From Candidatus Enterococcus ferrettii (GTDB taxonomy: Bacteria > Bacillota > Bacilli > Lactobacillales > Enterococcaceae): a DNA stretch of 64,000 bases. The stretch lies in the NCBI RefSeq assembly GCF_017377655.1, contig NZ_JAFREL010000035.1, forward strand, positions 1-64,000, given 5' to 3'. The notes beneath the pieces are model-generated. The model saw only the letters and a list, made by a program, of their open reading frames with translations. It was not told the origin of the DNA and ran no database searches. Made by a program: the position numbers and the translations under genes. The stretch's first letter is position 1; each line of letters opens with the position of its first letter. Below, piece after piece: positions 7,847 through 16,106 of this stretch.

Positions 7847-9334
7847 ATGGGGGATTTTTTGTTAAGTATTTGGACGTATTTTGCTGAGAACATTTTGACA
7901 CAGCCAGCCTACTTGATTGGATTTATTGTATTATTGGGGTACTTACTGCTGAAACGACCGATTTATGAATGTATCGCCGGCTTTTTGAAGGCGACAGTTG
8001 GGTATTTTATTTTGACGGTTGGTTCAGGCGGACTGGTTGGGAACTTTCGGCCGATTCTAGTTGGGTTGAAGGAACGGTTTAATCTAGATGCAATGGTGAC
8101 AGACCCATATTTTGGTCAAAATGCGGTAGATGCGGGATTAATGGAAACTTTTGGTCGAACCTTCGGCGATGTAATGATTTTGCTATTAATTGCTTTTATC
8201 ATGAATATTTTATTGGTTCGTTTCCAAAAATACACCAAATTACGTTCGGTATTTACGACAGGGAATGTGCAAATTCAACAGGCAGCTACAGCTTTCTGGA
8301 TTCTATTGTTCTGTTTCCCGAATTTAGGCAGAGTGGAAGTATTAATTTTCATGGGATTAGTTTTGGGTTGCTACTGGGCAGTTGCTTCTAATTTGACAGT
8401 TGGTGTAACACAGGAATTGACAGAAGGTGCGGGCTTTGGGATCGCTCACCAGCAAATGTTTGGTATTTTTATCTTTGCGAAGCTGGCTGAATGGATGCGC
8501 AAGCGGGATCAAAGGAAAAATAAAGCTGCGAATGTAGATAAGAAACTGGAAGACATCGAGCTGCCAGGCTTCCTATCCATTTTTAACGAGAATATGGTAG
8601 CGACTTCATTGTTAATGCTATTTTTCTTTGGGATTATTTTAGTGGTATTAGGTCAAGATTATTTGGTTGAAGCTGAATTTATGGCAGAAGGTCAGAGCTT
8701 CTTATTCTATATTCTGACAACTTCACTGAATTTTGCGGTTTATCTGGCGATTTTACAATTGGGTGTACGGACCTTCGTTGATGAGTTGACTCAGTCCTTC
8801 CAAGGGATTTCCAATACGATTTTACCAGGTGCGGTACCTGGGATCGACGTGGCAGCAACGTTCGGCTTTGGTTCACCAAATGCTGTAACCATCGGCTTCT
8901 TGTTTGGTGCTTTAGGTCAATTCTTAATGATTGGACTATTAATTTTGTTGAAATCACCAACGATCGTTATTGCCGGTTTCGTTCCATTGTTCTTTGATAA
9001 TGCGGTAATAGCTGTCTTTGCTAACAACCGTGGCGGTTTTAAAGCAGCCTGTATCTTCCCGTTCATTTCAGGGATTATTCAAATTGGCGGCTCCGCTCTA
9101 TTTGCAACCTGGATTGGATTATCACAATACGGTGGGTACCTGGGCATGTTTGACTGGGCAACCGCTTGGCCATTGTTTGCAGTCATTATGAAGTTCTTAG
9201 GCTATATTGGTGTCGCTGTAGTTGTAATTGGTTTACTGATTATTCCACAGCTGCAATACCGTAAAAATCCAGAAGGCTACTTCATGATTGTTGATGACTA
9301 TGAGCAATACGCAGAAAAATTCTTGAATGACTAA
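7847..9334 (+). CDS. ulaA: Ascorbate-specific PTS enzyme IIC
   Basis: Membrane permease of 495 residues with about ten to twelve hydrophobic segments, of the UlaA/SgaT family (AFGFGSPNAVTIGFLFGALG-type loop near residue 340). It transports L-ascorbate while IIB phosphorylates it. The start follows GGGGGAG. A stem-loop separates it from the IIB gene. Confidence 0.92.
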   Translation: MGDFLLSIWTYFAENILTQPAYLIGFIVLLGYLLLKRPIYECIAGFLKATVGYFILTVGSGGLVGNFRPILVGLKERFNLDAMVTDPYFGQNAVDAGLMETFGRTFGDVMILLLIAFIMNILLVRFQKYTKLRSVFTTGNVQIQQAATAFWILLFCFPNLGRVEVLIFMGLVLGCYWAVASNLTVGVTQELTEGAGFGIAHQQMFGIFIFAKLAEWMRKRDQRKNKAANVDKKLEDIELPGFLSIFNENMVATSLLMLFFFGIILVVLGQDYLVEAEFMAEGQSFLFYILTTSLNFAVYLAILQLGVRTFVDELTQSFQGISNTILPGAVPGIDVAATFGFGSPNAVTIGFLFGALGQFLMIGLLILLKSPTIVIAGFVPLFFDNAVIAVFANNRGGFKAACIFPFISGIIQIGGSALFATWIGLSQYGGYLGMFDWATAWPLFAVIMKFLGYIGVAVVVIGLLIIPQLQYRKNPEGYFMIVDDYEQYAEKFLND

Positions 9335-9348
9335 TGTAGGAAATTTGT

Positions 9349-9370
9349 CGGCCCAGCTTTGCCTGGGCCG
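9349..9370 (+). other. Intra-operon stem-loop between IIC and IIB genes
   Basis: Perfect 8-bp GC-rich stem CGGCCCAG / CTGGGCCG with a 6-nt loop and no T run after it. More likely an RNA-stability or processing element that sets the IIC:IIB ratio than a terminator. Confidence 0.5.
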
Positions 9371-9404
9371 CATAAAATAAAAACTAACCTAGGGGGATTT
9401 TAAA

Positions 9405-9707
9405 ATGAGAATCTTAGTATCTTGTGCCAATGGATCAGGAACCAGCTTAATGATGATGAAGAGTGTGGAGAAAGCGATGAAGGAATTAAGTGTGCCAATT
9501 ACCAAAATTCACCATTGTGCTCTTTCAGAAGGTAAAAGTTCGGCGACGCAATACGATGTTGTTTTTACACCAGTTAACTTCTTAAATATGTTTGACCAAG
9601 CAGTGAAGAAAGGCGTTACGGTCATTGGGATTAAAAATGTGATGTCGCCAAAAGAAATTAGTGAGAAGTTCGCTGAATCAGAACTATATCAAAAAATGGG
9701 TAAATAA
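9405..9707 (+). CDS. ulaB: Ascorbate-specific PTS enzyme IIB
   Basis: Small cytosolic phosphotransfer protein of 100 residues. Cys7 in MRILVSCANGSGTSLMM is the phosphorylated residue, in the P-loop typical of lactose/ascorbate-type IIB proteins. It takes phosphate from the IIA and gives it to ascorbate during passage through IIC. A strong CTAGGGGG lies before the start. Confidence 0.92.
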   Translation: MRILVSCANGSGTSLMMMKSVEKAMKELSVPITKIHHCALSEGKSSATQYDVVFTPVNFLNMFDQAVKKGVTVIGIKNVMSPKEISEKFAESELYQKMGK

Positions 9708-9719
9708 GAGGAGTTTAGA

Positions 9720-10361
9720 ATGAGTAAACCAAAGTTGCAAATTGCATTGGACCATAATGATTTAGAGCATGCCTTAGCAGATATCGTTAAGGTAGGAGAA
9801 ATTGTCGATATTATTGAAGTAGGGACGATTCTTTGTCTGCAGGAAGGGCACAAAGCGATCAGCTGTATCCGCAGTATGTTCCCTGAGAAAACATTAGTTG
9901 CTGATACGAAATGTGCCGATGCGGGTGGAACAGTGGCTAAAAATGTCGCAGATGCCGGTGCTGATTTTATGACGGTCATTTGCTGTGCTACGATACCCAC
10001 GATGCAGGCCGCGCAAAAAGAAGTAAAGGAATTGCAGGTTGAGCTTTATGGTGATTGGACCTATGAACAGGCTGCTGCTTGGCGAGAAATCGGCATCAAG
10101 CAAGCCATCTATCATCAAAGCCGCGATGCCCTTTTATCAGGAGAAACCTGGGGCGAAAAAGATTTAACCAAAGTGAAAAAATTGATTGAAATGGGCTTTA
10201 ACGTTTCTGTAACTGGGGGCTTGGATGTCGATACCTTGAAACTGTTTGAAGGGATGGCTGTATACACCTTTATAACAGGGCGAGGAATCACCGCGGCACC
10301 AGATCCGGTGAAGGCAGCACAAGACTTTAAGGATGAAATTACTCGTATTTGGGGGCAGTAA
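9720..10361 (+). CDS. ulaD: 3-keto-L-gulonate-6-phosphate decarboxylase
   Basis: Cytosolic enzyme of 213 residues of the orotidine-5'-phosphate decarboxylase superfamily. It removes CO2 from 3-keto-L-gulonate 6-phosphate to give L-xylulose 5-phosphate. Visible motifs are the metal/substrate segment DTKCADAGGT near residue 60, catalytic-region GADFMTVICCA, and the phosphate-binding VTGGL and FITGRGI near the end. Follows the IIB gene after 12 bp. Confidence 0.92.
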   Translation: MSKPKLQIALDHNDLEHALADIVKVGEIVDIIEVGTILCLQEGHKAISCIRSMFPEKTLVADTKCADAGGTVAKNVADAGADFMTVICCATIPTMQAAQKEVKELQVELYGDWTYEQAAAWREIGIKQAIYHQSRDALLSGETWGEKDLTKVKKLIEMGFNVSVTGGLDVDTLKLFEGMAVYTFITGRGITAAPDPVKAAQDFKDEITRIWGQ

Positions 10362-10363
10362 GC

Positions 10364-11224
10364 ATGGCTCAGATCGGAATTTATGAAAAAGCTTTACCGA
10401 AGGGAATCACTTGGCAGGAACGTTTTGCTTTGGCGAAAGAACTGGGGTTTGATTTTATCGAAATGTCGATTGATGAAACCGATGAACGCTTGGCACGGTT
10501 AGACTGGTCAGACGAACAGCTTGCTCAGCTGCGAGAGGACATGTTTCAGTCTGGTGTGAGAATTAATTCGATTTGCTTAAGTGGACATCGCCGCTTTCCC
10601 TTTGGCTCCTTAGATCTTGAGAAGCAGCAAAAAGCCAAGGAAATAATGGATAAAGCCGTTCGTTTTGCTCATAAGCTGAGTATCAAGGTCATTCAGGTAG
10701 CTGGCTACGATGTCTATTATGAAGAGAAATCTGTGACTAGCCGAGAAGCCTTTATTGAAGGCATGAAGGAAAGTGTAAAGCAGGCAGCTAATTATGGCGT
10801 CATTCTTTCGATTGAGATTATGGACGATCCTTTTATGAATTCGATTGGGAAATTTTTGGAAATCAAACGGCAGATTCGATCACCGTATTTACAGGTCTAT
10901 CCAGATTTAGGCAATCTCTCTGCCTGGCCGGAAAACAACCCAGCCGTTGAACTGGAGGAAGGCATTGACTGCATCACTTCCATTCACTTAAAAGATACCT
11001 ATCCGGTGACAGAGAATTCTTCGGGACAATTTCGGGATGTTCCTTTCGGCGAGGGCTGTGTGGATTTCCTTGGCCTGTTGAAGAATTTGAAACGTCTGGA
11101 TTATGATGGAACCTTCCTAATTGAAATGTGGAGCGAGAAAAGTTCAAATTTCAAGGAAGAAATTGAAGCAGCTAAAAACTATCTTTACCCTAAATTAAGA
11201 GAGGCGGGATACGATGTCGCGTGA
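10364..11224 (+). CDS. ulaE: L-ribulose/L-xylulose-5-phosphate 3-epimerase
   Basis: Cytosolic TIM-barrel epimerase of 286 residues converting L-xylulose 5-phosphate to L-ribulose 5-phosphate. It shows the UlaE/SgaU pattern: GFDFIEMSIDE near 28, NSICLSGHRRFPFGS near 72, glutamate metal ligands in SIEIMDD and FLIEMWSEK. The ATG at 10364 was chosen over an upstream TTG because it follows a GGGGG and begins just after the decarboxylase stop codon. Its 3' end overlaps the next gene by 11 bp. Confidence 0.9.
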   Translation: MAQIGIYEKALPKGITWQERFALAKELGFDFIEMSIDETDERLARLDWSDEQLAQLREDMFQSGVRINSICLSGHRRFPFGSLDLEKQQKAKEIMDKAVRFAHKLSIKVIQVAGYDVYYEEKSVTSREAFIEGMKESVKQAANYGVILSIEIMDDPFMNSIGKFLEIKRQIRSPYLQVYPDLGNLSAWPENNPAVELEEGIDCITSIHLKDTYPVTENSSGQFRDVPFGEGCVDFLGLLKNLKRLDYDGTFLIEMWSEKSSNFKEEIEAAKNYLYPKLREAGYDVA

Positions 11225-11927
11225 AGAAATCATTCAAGAAATGAAGCAGCGAGTATTTGAAGCGAATCTAGAACTGCCTCAATACGGATTGGTGAAGCTG
11301 ACTTGGGGAAATGTCAGTGAGATTAATCGAGACCTTGGGGTAATTGTCATTAAGCCAAGCGGTGTGAAGTATGAAAAGATGCAGGCGGATCAGATGGTAG
11401 TAACCGATTTAGCTGGAAATAGTCTGGAAGCTGACAGTATGAATCCTTCTTCCGACTTACCTACCCATGTGGTACTGTATCAGGCTTTTGAAGAGGTGAA
11501 TGCGATTGTTCATACCCATTCTACCAATTCAGTGATGTGGGCTCAGGCAGGAAGAGATTTGCCTGCTTACGGAACTACTCACGCGGATGCTTTTTATGGC
11601 ACGATTCCTTGTACTCGGCAGTTAACAGAGAAAGAAGTTCAGGAGGCCTATGAAATCAATACGGGTCATGTGATTGTAGAAACCTTTAATGAACGAAGTG
11701 TAAAAGCCAAGGAAGTTCCGGGGGTTCTAGTCTATGGGCATGGACCGTTTACTTGGGGAGACTCGCCCATGAAGGCAGTGGAGAACAGCTTGATTTTGGA
11801 TGAAATTTGCCTAATGGCGAAAGAAAATGAGCAGATTAATCCTAAAATAAAGGCAATCCCACAATATTTGCTGGATAAGCATTATTTTAGAAAGCATGGT
11901 GAAAAGGCCTATTATGGGCAAGGTTAA
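11214..11927 (+). CDS. ulaF: L-ribulose-5-phosphate 4-epimerase
   Basis: Class II aldolase-fold epimerase of 237 residues making D-xylulose 5-phosphate, which enters the pentose phosphate or phosphoketolase pathway. Zinc ligands are visible in HTHSTNSVMWAQ and, further on, in VYGHGPFTWG. Paralogous to AraD; position as the last gene of the ascorbate operon makes UlaF the better name. Confidence 0.9.
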   Translation: MSREEIIQEMKQRVFEANLELPQYGLVKLTWGNVSEINRDLGVIVIKPSGVKYEKMQADQMVVTDLAGNSLEADSMNPSSDLPTHVVLYQAFEEVNAIVHTHSTNSVMWAQAGRDLPAYGTTHADAFYGTIPCTRQLTEKEVQEAYEINTGHVIVETFNERSVKAKEVPGVLVYGHGPFTWGDSPMKAVENSLILDEICLMAKENEQINPKIKAIPQYLLDKHYFRKHGEKAYYGQG

Positions 11928-11937
11928 TAGAGGAGTG

Positions 11938-11972
11938 AACCACTTAAGCGCGGAGGCTTAGGTGGTTTTTTA
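11938..11972 (+). terminator. Terminator of the ascorbate operon
   Basis: Stem AACCAC-TTAAGC / GCTTA-GGTGGTT with a short loop, followed by six T residues, 10 bp after the ulaF stop. Confidence 0.8.
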
Positions 11973-12008
11973 GCGAAAAAACTGCCTGCCGAAAACGGCA
12001 GACAGTTC
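11973..12008 (-). terminator. Terminator of the LytTR two-component operon
   Basis: Stem ACTGCCTGCCG / CGGCAGACAGT with an AAAA loop; read on the minus strand it is followed by a T run. Lies just after the response-regulator stop codon. Confidence 0.8.
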
Positions 12009-12014
12009 AGTGAC

Positions 12015-12764
12015 TTAACTGAATTGTTTTTTATCTAAGAAATCACGAACAATCCGCATCTTTTTCCGAGAAACCGCACAGCGCTGTCCATTGTTCATGG
12101 TGACCTCTAGCATTTCTTTATCGAGGGAGCGGACATTGTCTAAATTAACCACATAAGACTTATGAATACGTTCAAAATTTTTACCAAGATCGACCATTTC
12201 CTTGATTGCACCATAGAAATGAATTCTGCCAGTCATTGTATGGATATAGAGAACATGTGGTTTGTGAGAAGTTTCGAAATATAGAATATCTTTGTAGTTG
12301 ACGTATCGTTCACTTTTACCATTTCGAATTAAAAACTGTTCACGTTTTTCTGGCTGGATTTGCTGCTTAACAAAGATAGAATCCAAGCATTCGGTAATTG
12401 ATTCCATTAGTTGTCCGGGATCGTCCTTTACGATGAAATCTAGGGCTTCAACCTTGTATTTAAAGATTAAAGGAACCGTTTCATCATGTGTGGTAACGAA
12501 GACAATTTTTCCTAAGGTATCGTATTCTCGAATCTTTTTGGCTAAAGTAACGCCATCCATTTCGTTCTCACCCAGATCAATATCCAGAAAATAGATTCCA
12601 GTGGTATCAGGGTTTTCTTTGAGGTAGTCTAAGACAGCAGCAGGCTTGTCAGTCGATAGCGCAATGTGCGCATCTAACTCTTTGATCATAATCTGCTTGT
12701 CAATGTATTCGTGGTAAAATTCCCGCAATGGTGTTTCATCTTCACAAATGAAAATCTTCATCAT
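12015..12764 (-). CDS. LytTR-type response regulator (AgrA-like)
   Basis: Transcription factor of 249 residues. A receiver domain (1-130) carries phosphoacceptor Asp61 in YFLDIDLG, and a C-terminal LytTR DNA-binding domain (~145-245) includes FIRNGKSERYV-like entry strands, FERIHKSYVVNLDNV and AVSRKKMR. These are hallmarks of AgrA/FsrA/ComE regulators, which bind 9-13 bp direct repeats about two helical turns apart. The gene is 12 bp downstream of its kinase gene. The repeat at 14082-14115 is its likely site. Confidence 0.88.
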   Translation of the reverse strand: MMKIFICEDETPLREFYHEYIDKQIMIKELDAHIALSTDKPAAVLDYLKENPDTTGIYFLDIDLGENEMDGVTLAKKIREYDTLGKIVFVTTHDETVPLIFKYKVEALDFIVKDDPGQLMESITECLDSIFVKQQIQPEKREQFLIRNGKSERYVNYKDILYFETSHKPHVLYIHTMTGRIHFYGAIKEMVDLGKNFERIHKSYVVNLDNVRSLDKEMLEVTMNNGQRCAVSRKKMRIVRDFLDKKQFS

Positions 12765-12776
12765 ACTAACGCCCCC

Positions 12777-14037
12777 TTAAAAAACAATTTTTTGAATAAA
12801 GTAATGATCGACAATTTCAGTCTCCAGCAAAAAGTCGGCTTCTTCCATGATCTCCTGCAAATTGCTTAATCCAATTCCGCGATTTTGACCTTTGGTTGAA
12901 TAGCCTTTTTCTTCCAGCTGGTACAGCGGTGGTAAATCTTCTGAACAGCTATTCTTAACAATAACTACGTTGCTGCCATCGTTTTCGAACACGGCAATCT
13001 GCAATTCACCGCGGTCAAGCTCGCTTAGAGCATCAATGGCATTATCTAAAATGATTCCCAAGGCACGAACCAATGGAATTTCATTTTTCTCTTCAACATA
13101 GAAATTCTTGTCCATTTCCAGTGTCAGGTTTACTTTCCCACTATCAATTATACTCAATTTCACATAAAAAATACTGCGTAAAGCCAAATTTTGAATTTTT
13201 GTCAACTTACTAAGCTGAGTATTCGTGCTGTTAAGGCTTTCAGAACTATGCTTGATTTGAGTATAATAGTAGTTTTTCAGTTCTTCAAATTTATTTTCCT
13301 GGAAATAGGTATCCATACTCAACAAAATGTTTTGGTAATCATGCTTAAACTTGCGAACTTCTTCTGCATTCTTTTCAATAGTTTTTAAATAAGCAAGTTG
13401 ATTTTCAAAGATCGCTTTCTTGCTTTCAGCTTCGAGACGCATTGATTCGCTGCGTTGGGCTATTAGAACAATAACGGTTAAAAAAACGAAAAGAGCAAGT
13501 AGAATGTTACTAAGTAATTTTGTTACTATTATCTCACTATTAGGAATTGTCATTTCTACTAGATATTCATTTTTCAATAATTCAAAGAATAGTATTAGAC
13601 AGACCATAAGAACGGGTATTTTTAGTAGAGGTATTTTTTCCCTAACGTAATTAAGAATTTTCTTTTCCAGCAATACTAGAATGATTGAGATAACTAATAA
13701 TATAATTCTAAGAATAATGAAAGACAGAAAGATGTTGTTATTGTTTACTGTGTAAATACTATTTGACAAAAACAACGCAAAATTGTCGTTTACAAATATC
13801 AACGAACTGTATATTCCAGATAACAATGGTTCTTTTTCAGAGAAATAGAAAGAAGTAAACAAAATTATAAAAAGTAAAATAGTTTTTAAAGTACCACTAG
13901 ATGTCAATTGCATAGATCTAATAATGATGCAAAGTACAGATACAGTAACAATATCCTTGATGTTGCGTTTAGATTTGAATAGATAAACTGAAAACAACAA
14001 AGGAATTGTATCTAAAATAAAAAGTGCATTTCCAACC
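12777..14037 (-). CDS. GHKL sensor histidine kinase (AgrC/ComD-like)
   Basis: Membrane sensor of 420 residues, read from a TTG codon at 14039-14037. It has about six hydrophobic helices in the first 195 residues, then FKHDYQN with His233, then a GHKL ATPase domain (LDNAIDAL, GIGLSNL). This is the AgrC/FsrC/ComD plan, kinases that sense secreted peptides. No in-frame ATG or GTG exists upstream before a stop codon, and the ribosome binding site is weak (AAGCGGGA), so expression may be low. The end coordinate is given as the last base of the TTG; the first base of the start codon is 14039. No AgrB-type peptidase or AgrD-type peptide gene is adjacent. Confidence 0.85.
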
Positions 14038-14081
14038 AAATGATTTTCCCGCTTTCTTTTTAGATTCTTGTTGCATAAACA

Positions 14082-14133
14082 GGTCGATTATGATCAAATA
14101 CGGGTCGATTATGATGTTTTTTAATTTTATATT
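14082..14133 (+). promoter_or_regulatory. Tandem 13-bp direct repeat and promoter of the secreted 79-residue protein
   Basis: GGTCGATTATGAT occurs twice without mismatch (14082-14094 and 14103-14115), 21 bp start to start, two helical turns. A TATATT -10 (14128-14133) follows 12 bp after the second copy, which therefore covers the -35 position. That is the geometry of LytTR-regulated promoters, and a LytTR regulator is encoded divergently next door. Confidence 0.7.
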
Positions 14134-14171
14134 AAGCAAATGAATAAACTAAAAACTAAGGGGGTATTTTT

Positions 14172-14411
14172 ATGAAAAAAATTCTTATAGTTACAGGAAT
14201 GTTAGTTGCACTTGTATTTCCAGTAGTAGGTGAAGCCACGGCTGTAGATGTTTATGACAGCATGCCAATTGCTCAAACACAAAGTATATCACCCAGAGCT
14301 TTGTACAGTTATCTATTCCCATACGTTCCTCCCAAAACATTTAATGGTAGGACACGTATATATTATGAGTATGTAGCAAAAGAAAAAGTATATATTGGCT
14401 ATTATCAATAG
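14172..14411 (+). CDS. Small secreted protein of unknown function beside the LytTR system
   Basis: 79 residues with a clear signal peptide: MKK, a hydrophobic core, and an A-x-A site (GEATA/VD) predicting cleavage after residue 24. The mature part of about 55 residues is rich in Tyr and Pro, has no cysteine, and ends TRIYYEYVAKEKVYIGYYQ. I do not recognise a family. The ribosome binding site AAGGGGG is strong. Candidate roles are a secreted signal, a bacteriocin-like peptide or a small surface protein controlled by the adjacent LytTR regulator. The promoter carries the 13-bp tandem repeat; a bidirectional terminator follows at 14478. Confidence 0.7.
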   Translation: MKKILIVTGMLVALVFPVVGEATAVDVYDSMPIAQTQSISPRALYSYLFPYVPPKTFNGRTRIYYEYVAKEKVYIGYYQ

Positions 14412-14477
14412 ATAGATTGCTACTCTAAAACAGTATAACATATGGATTCTGCTAAAGTTTACGTTTTTAAAGCCTAA

Positions 14478-14514
14478 GAAAAAGCTATTCGAGTCTTTCG
14501 AATAGCTTTTTTAC
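14478..14514. terminator. Bidirectional terminator between the secreted protein and the Cro/CI gene
   Basis: Stem AAAAAGCTATTCGA / TTCGAATAGCTTTTT around a short loop, with A and T runs on both sides. It serves both convergent transcripts. Confidence 0.8.
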
Positions 14515-14516
14515 AA

Positions 14517-14726
14517 TCATGTTTCCTCCCCCGCATACTCCAATATATCCCCAGGTTGGCAATCCAGTACAGTACAGATTTTCTCCAGTGTGTTAAAACG
14601 AATCCCCTTAGCTTTACCTGTTTTTAGAATTGAGAGATTTGCTGGGGCGATGCCTATTTTTTTAGCTAGTTCGTTGGAGGACATTTTTCGATCTAGCATT
14701 ACTCGGTCTAAATTAATTTTTATCAT
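14517..14726 (-). CDS. Cro/CI-type (XRE) small transcriptional regulator
   Basis: 69-residue DNA-binding protein made up of one helix-turn-helix domain (MSSNELAKKIGIAPANLSIL...IRFNTLEKICTVLDCQPGDIL), the YozG-like group. The ATG at 14726 was chosen because AAAGGGGTG precedes it at normal spacing; a longer frame would start inside the upstream gene. It is the last gene of an operon with two DUF2975 membrane proteins, a pairing common in Firmicutes. It probably regulates its own promoter at 15875-15921. Confidence 0.85.
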   Translation of the reverse strand: MIKINLDRVMLDRKMSSNELAKKIGIAPANLSILKTGKAKGIRFNTLEKICTVLDCQPGDILEYAGEET

Positions 14727-14745
14727 TGGCAACACCCCTTTTGCT

Positions 14746-15279
14746 TTATATAAAAGCATCGCTTTCTTTTTTTAGACGCATTCCTTGCTGGAATACCATA
14801 TAGATTACATAAATCCCTAAAACCATCAAGGCACCTTTAAATAGATAAAGGATATTATTAGAAGAATCTTGGCTAAGTAGATTTATATGGTAGAGATTGT
14901 TAACTATGGATACTAAAATCTCAGCCAAGGTTGCTGAGCCATAGTAAATGAAGGTCTTTTTAATTAGCTTGAGATTGCGTTCGTCAAAATAAAGTTCCTC
15001 ATTTAAATTTTGCAACAGATTGCGAATACAGTTCAGGTAACTGATCATCAAAATTATACTAATGACACAAAAGACTATTAAGTAGAAAATGATGAAGGCA
15101 GGAGACAATGAGCTATGAGCAATCTCCAAGCTTGATGTTAAGACTTGAGAAAGCTCTTGTCGTGAATCAGTGAACGCGATAGCAATAAACGTAAACACTA
15201 GCGCGATTCCAAAAATAATCTGCAAAATCAAGCAAACAGAGGCCAACAAGCCTAAAATAAATCGTTCGTACTTTTTCAT
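14746..15279 (-). CDS. DUF2975 membrane protein
   Basis: 177 residues with four hydrophobic helices and the conserved central stretch YLNCIRNLLQNLNEELYFDERNL (split here only for description) typical of DUF2975. Function unknown; these proteins are usually encoded with a YozG-like regulator, as here. The ATG at 15279 was chosen for its AAGGAGG; an upstream in-frame ATG has none. Paralogue of the gene immediately upstream. Confidence 0.8.
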   Translation of the reverse strand: MKKYERFILGLLASVCLILQIIFGIALVFTFIAIAFTDSRQELSQVLTSSLEIAHSSLSPAFIIFYLIVFCVISIILMISYLNCIRNLLQNLNEELYFDERNLKLIKKTFIYYGSATLAEILVSIVNNLYHINLLSQDSSNNILYLFKGALMVLGIYVIYMVFQQGMRLKKESDAFI

Positions 15280-15303
15280 ATTTTTCCTCCTTGTGATAAT
15301 CAT

Positions 15304-15849
15304 TTAAATAATTGATTGGTTTTCTCTTTTCAGCAAAATACCTTGTCTAAATACCATGTAGATAACATAAATTCCCATAACAGTTAGTAAGCTGTCAACA
15401 ATTTGCAGCCAGTCAAGGGACTCTAAATAATAAGCGCCGGGAATCTGAACAATCTGAAATAGTTGATCGACGAATACTACACTGAAATTTGTTAGAGTAT
15501 AAAGCGTGAAAAAGATCAACGTATATTTAATTAGCTTGAGATTCTTTTCTTCGAAATAAAACTTTTCATTAATGTTTTGCAGTAGGTGACGAATGCAATT
15601 AAGATACAGGAACATGAATAGGCCGCTTATTGATCCAAAAATGATTAAAGTAGTAGCATAGGTACGCTCGTCTAAGGAGCTGCGGCTTAGATCAACGGCT
15701 CTCAAAACAACCTGAATGAATTCTTGACGGCTATCGGCAGAAGAGAGCAACGACCAAAGCATGATCAAGGAGAACAAAACGAGACTTGCTTGAACCATTA
15801 GCGTAAAAAGACTTAACAGACCGACGACAGCTGTAGAATTCTTGTTCAT
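15304..15849 (-). CDS. DUF2975 membrane protein, paralogue
   Basis: 181 residues, four hydrophobic helices, aligned throughout with the downstream gene (shared YLNCIRHLLQNINE motif and a closing GIYVIYMVFRQG). A tandem duplication is the simplest origin. It is the first gene of the operon; AAAGGGGATGG precedes the start. The two proteins could form a heteromeric membrane assembly; that is inference. Confidence 0.8.
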   Translation of the reverse strand: MNKNSTAVVGLLSLFTLMVQASLVLFSLIMLWSLLSSADSRQEFIQVVLRAVDLSRSSLDERTYATTLIIFGSISGLFMFLYLNCIRHLLQNINEKFYFEEKNLKLIKYTLIFFTLYTLTNFSVVFVDQLFQIVQIPGAYYLESLDWLQIVDSLLTVMGIYVIYMVFRQGILLKRENQSII

Positions 15850-15870
15850 TTTAATCCATCCCCTTTATTA

Positions 15871-15921
15871 TAGTATAAAACAGAAATCTTTTTATGTAAA
15901 ACGATATTTTCATATCGTTTT
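15871..15921 (-). promoter_or_regulatory. Promoter and palindromic operator of the DUF2975-XRE operon
   Basis: On the minus strand TTTACA (15900-15895), 17 bp, then TATACT is a near-consensus promoter. A perfect 10-bp palindrome AAAACGATAT-TTTC-ATATCGTTTT (15898-15921) abuts and overlaps the -35. A second half-site (AATATCG) follows. Position and symmetry suit repression by the dimeric Cro/CI protein of the same operon. Confidence 0.6.
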
Positions 15922-16067
15922 ACAATATCGAAAAGTTTTTGTTAAGTGTTGAACCGTCACTTTTCATTTTAGGTTATAAACAGAAGATAAGCGGTTCTTT
16001 TTTTGATTAATAACTGCCAAAAACTAAGAAAAGCGATGATTCTGATTAAAAAAGGGCCAATTCTGAC

Positions 16068-16100
16068 TTTTTTGTTAATTTTCTATCAAAATGGTATAAA
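16068..16100 (+). promoter_or_regulatory. Promoter of the structured RNA upstream of the P-type ATPase
   Basis: TTGTTA (16072-16077), 17 bp, TATAAA (16095-16100). Transcription should start near 16107, just before the first strand of the closing helix of the RNA. Confidence 0.6.
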
Positions 16101-16106
16101 ATGAAT

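Noticed and set aside
15304..15849. DUF2975 proteins as immunity proteins of a bacteriocin cluster
   Set aside because: No bacteriocin structural, processing or export gene is linked to them; the companion Cro/CI gene is the usual partner of DUF2975 alone.
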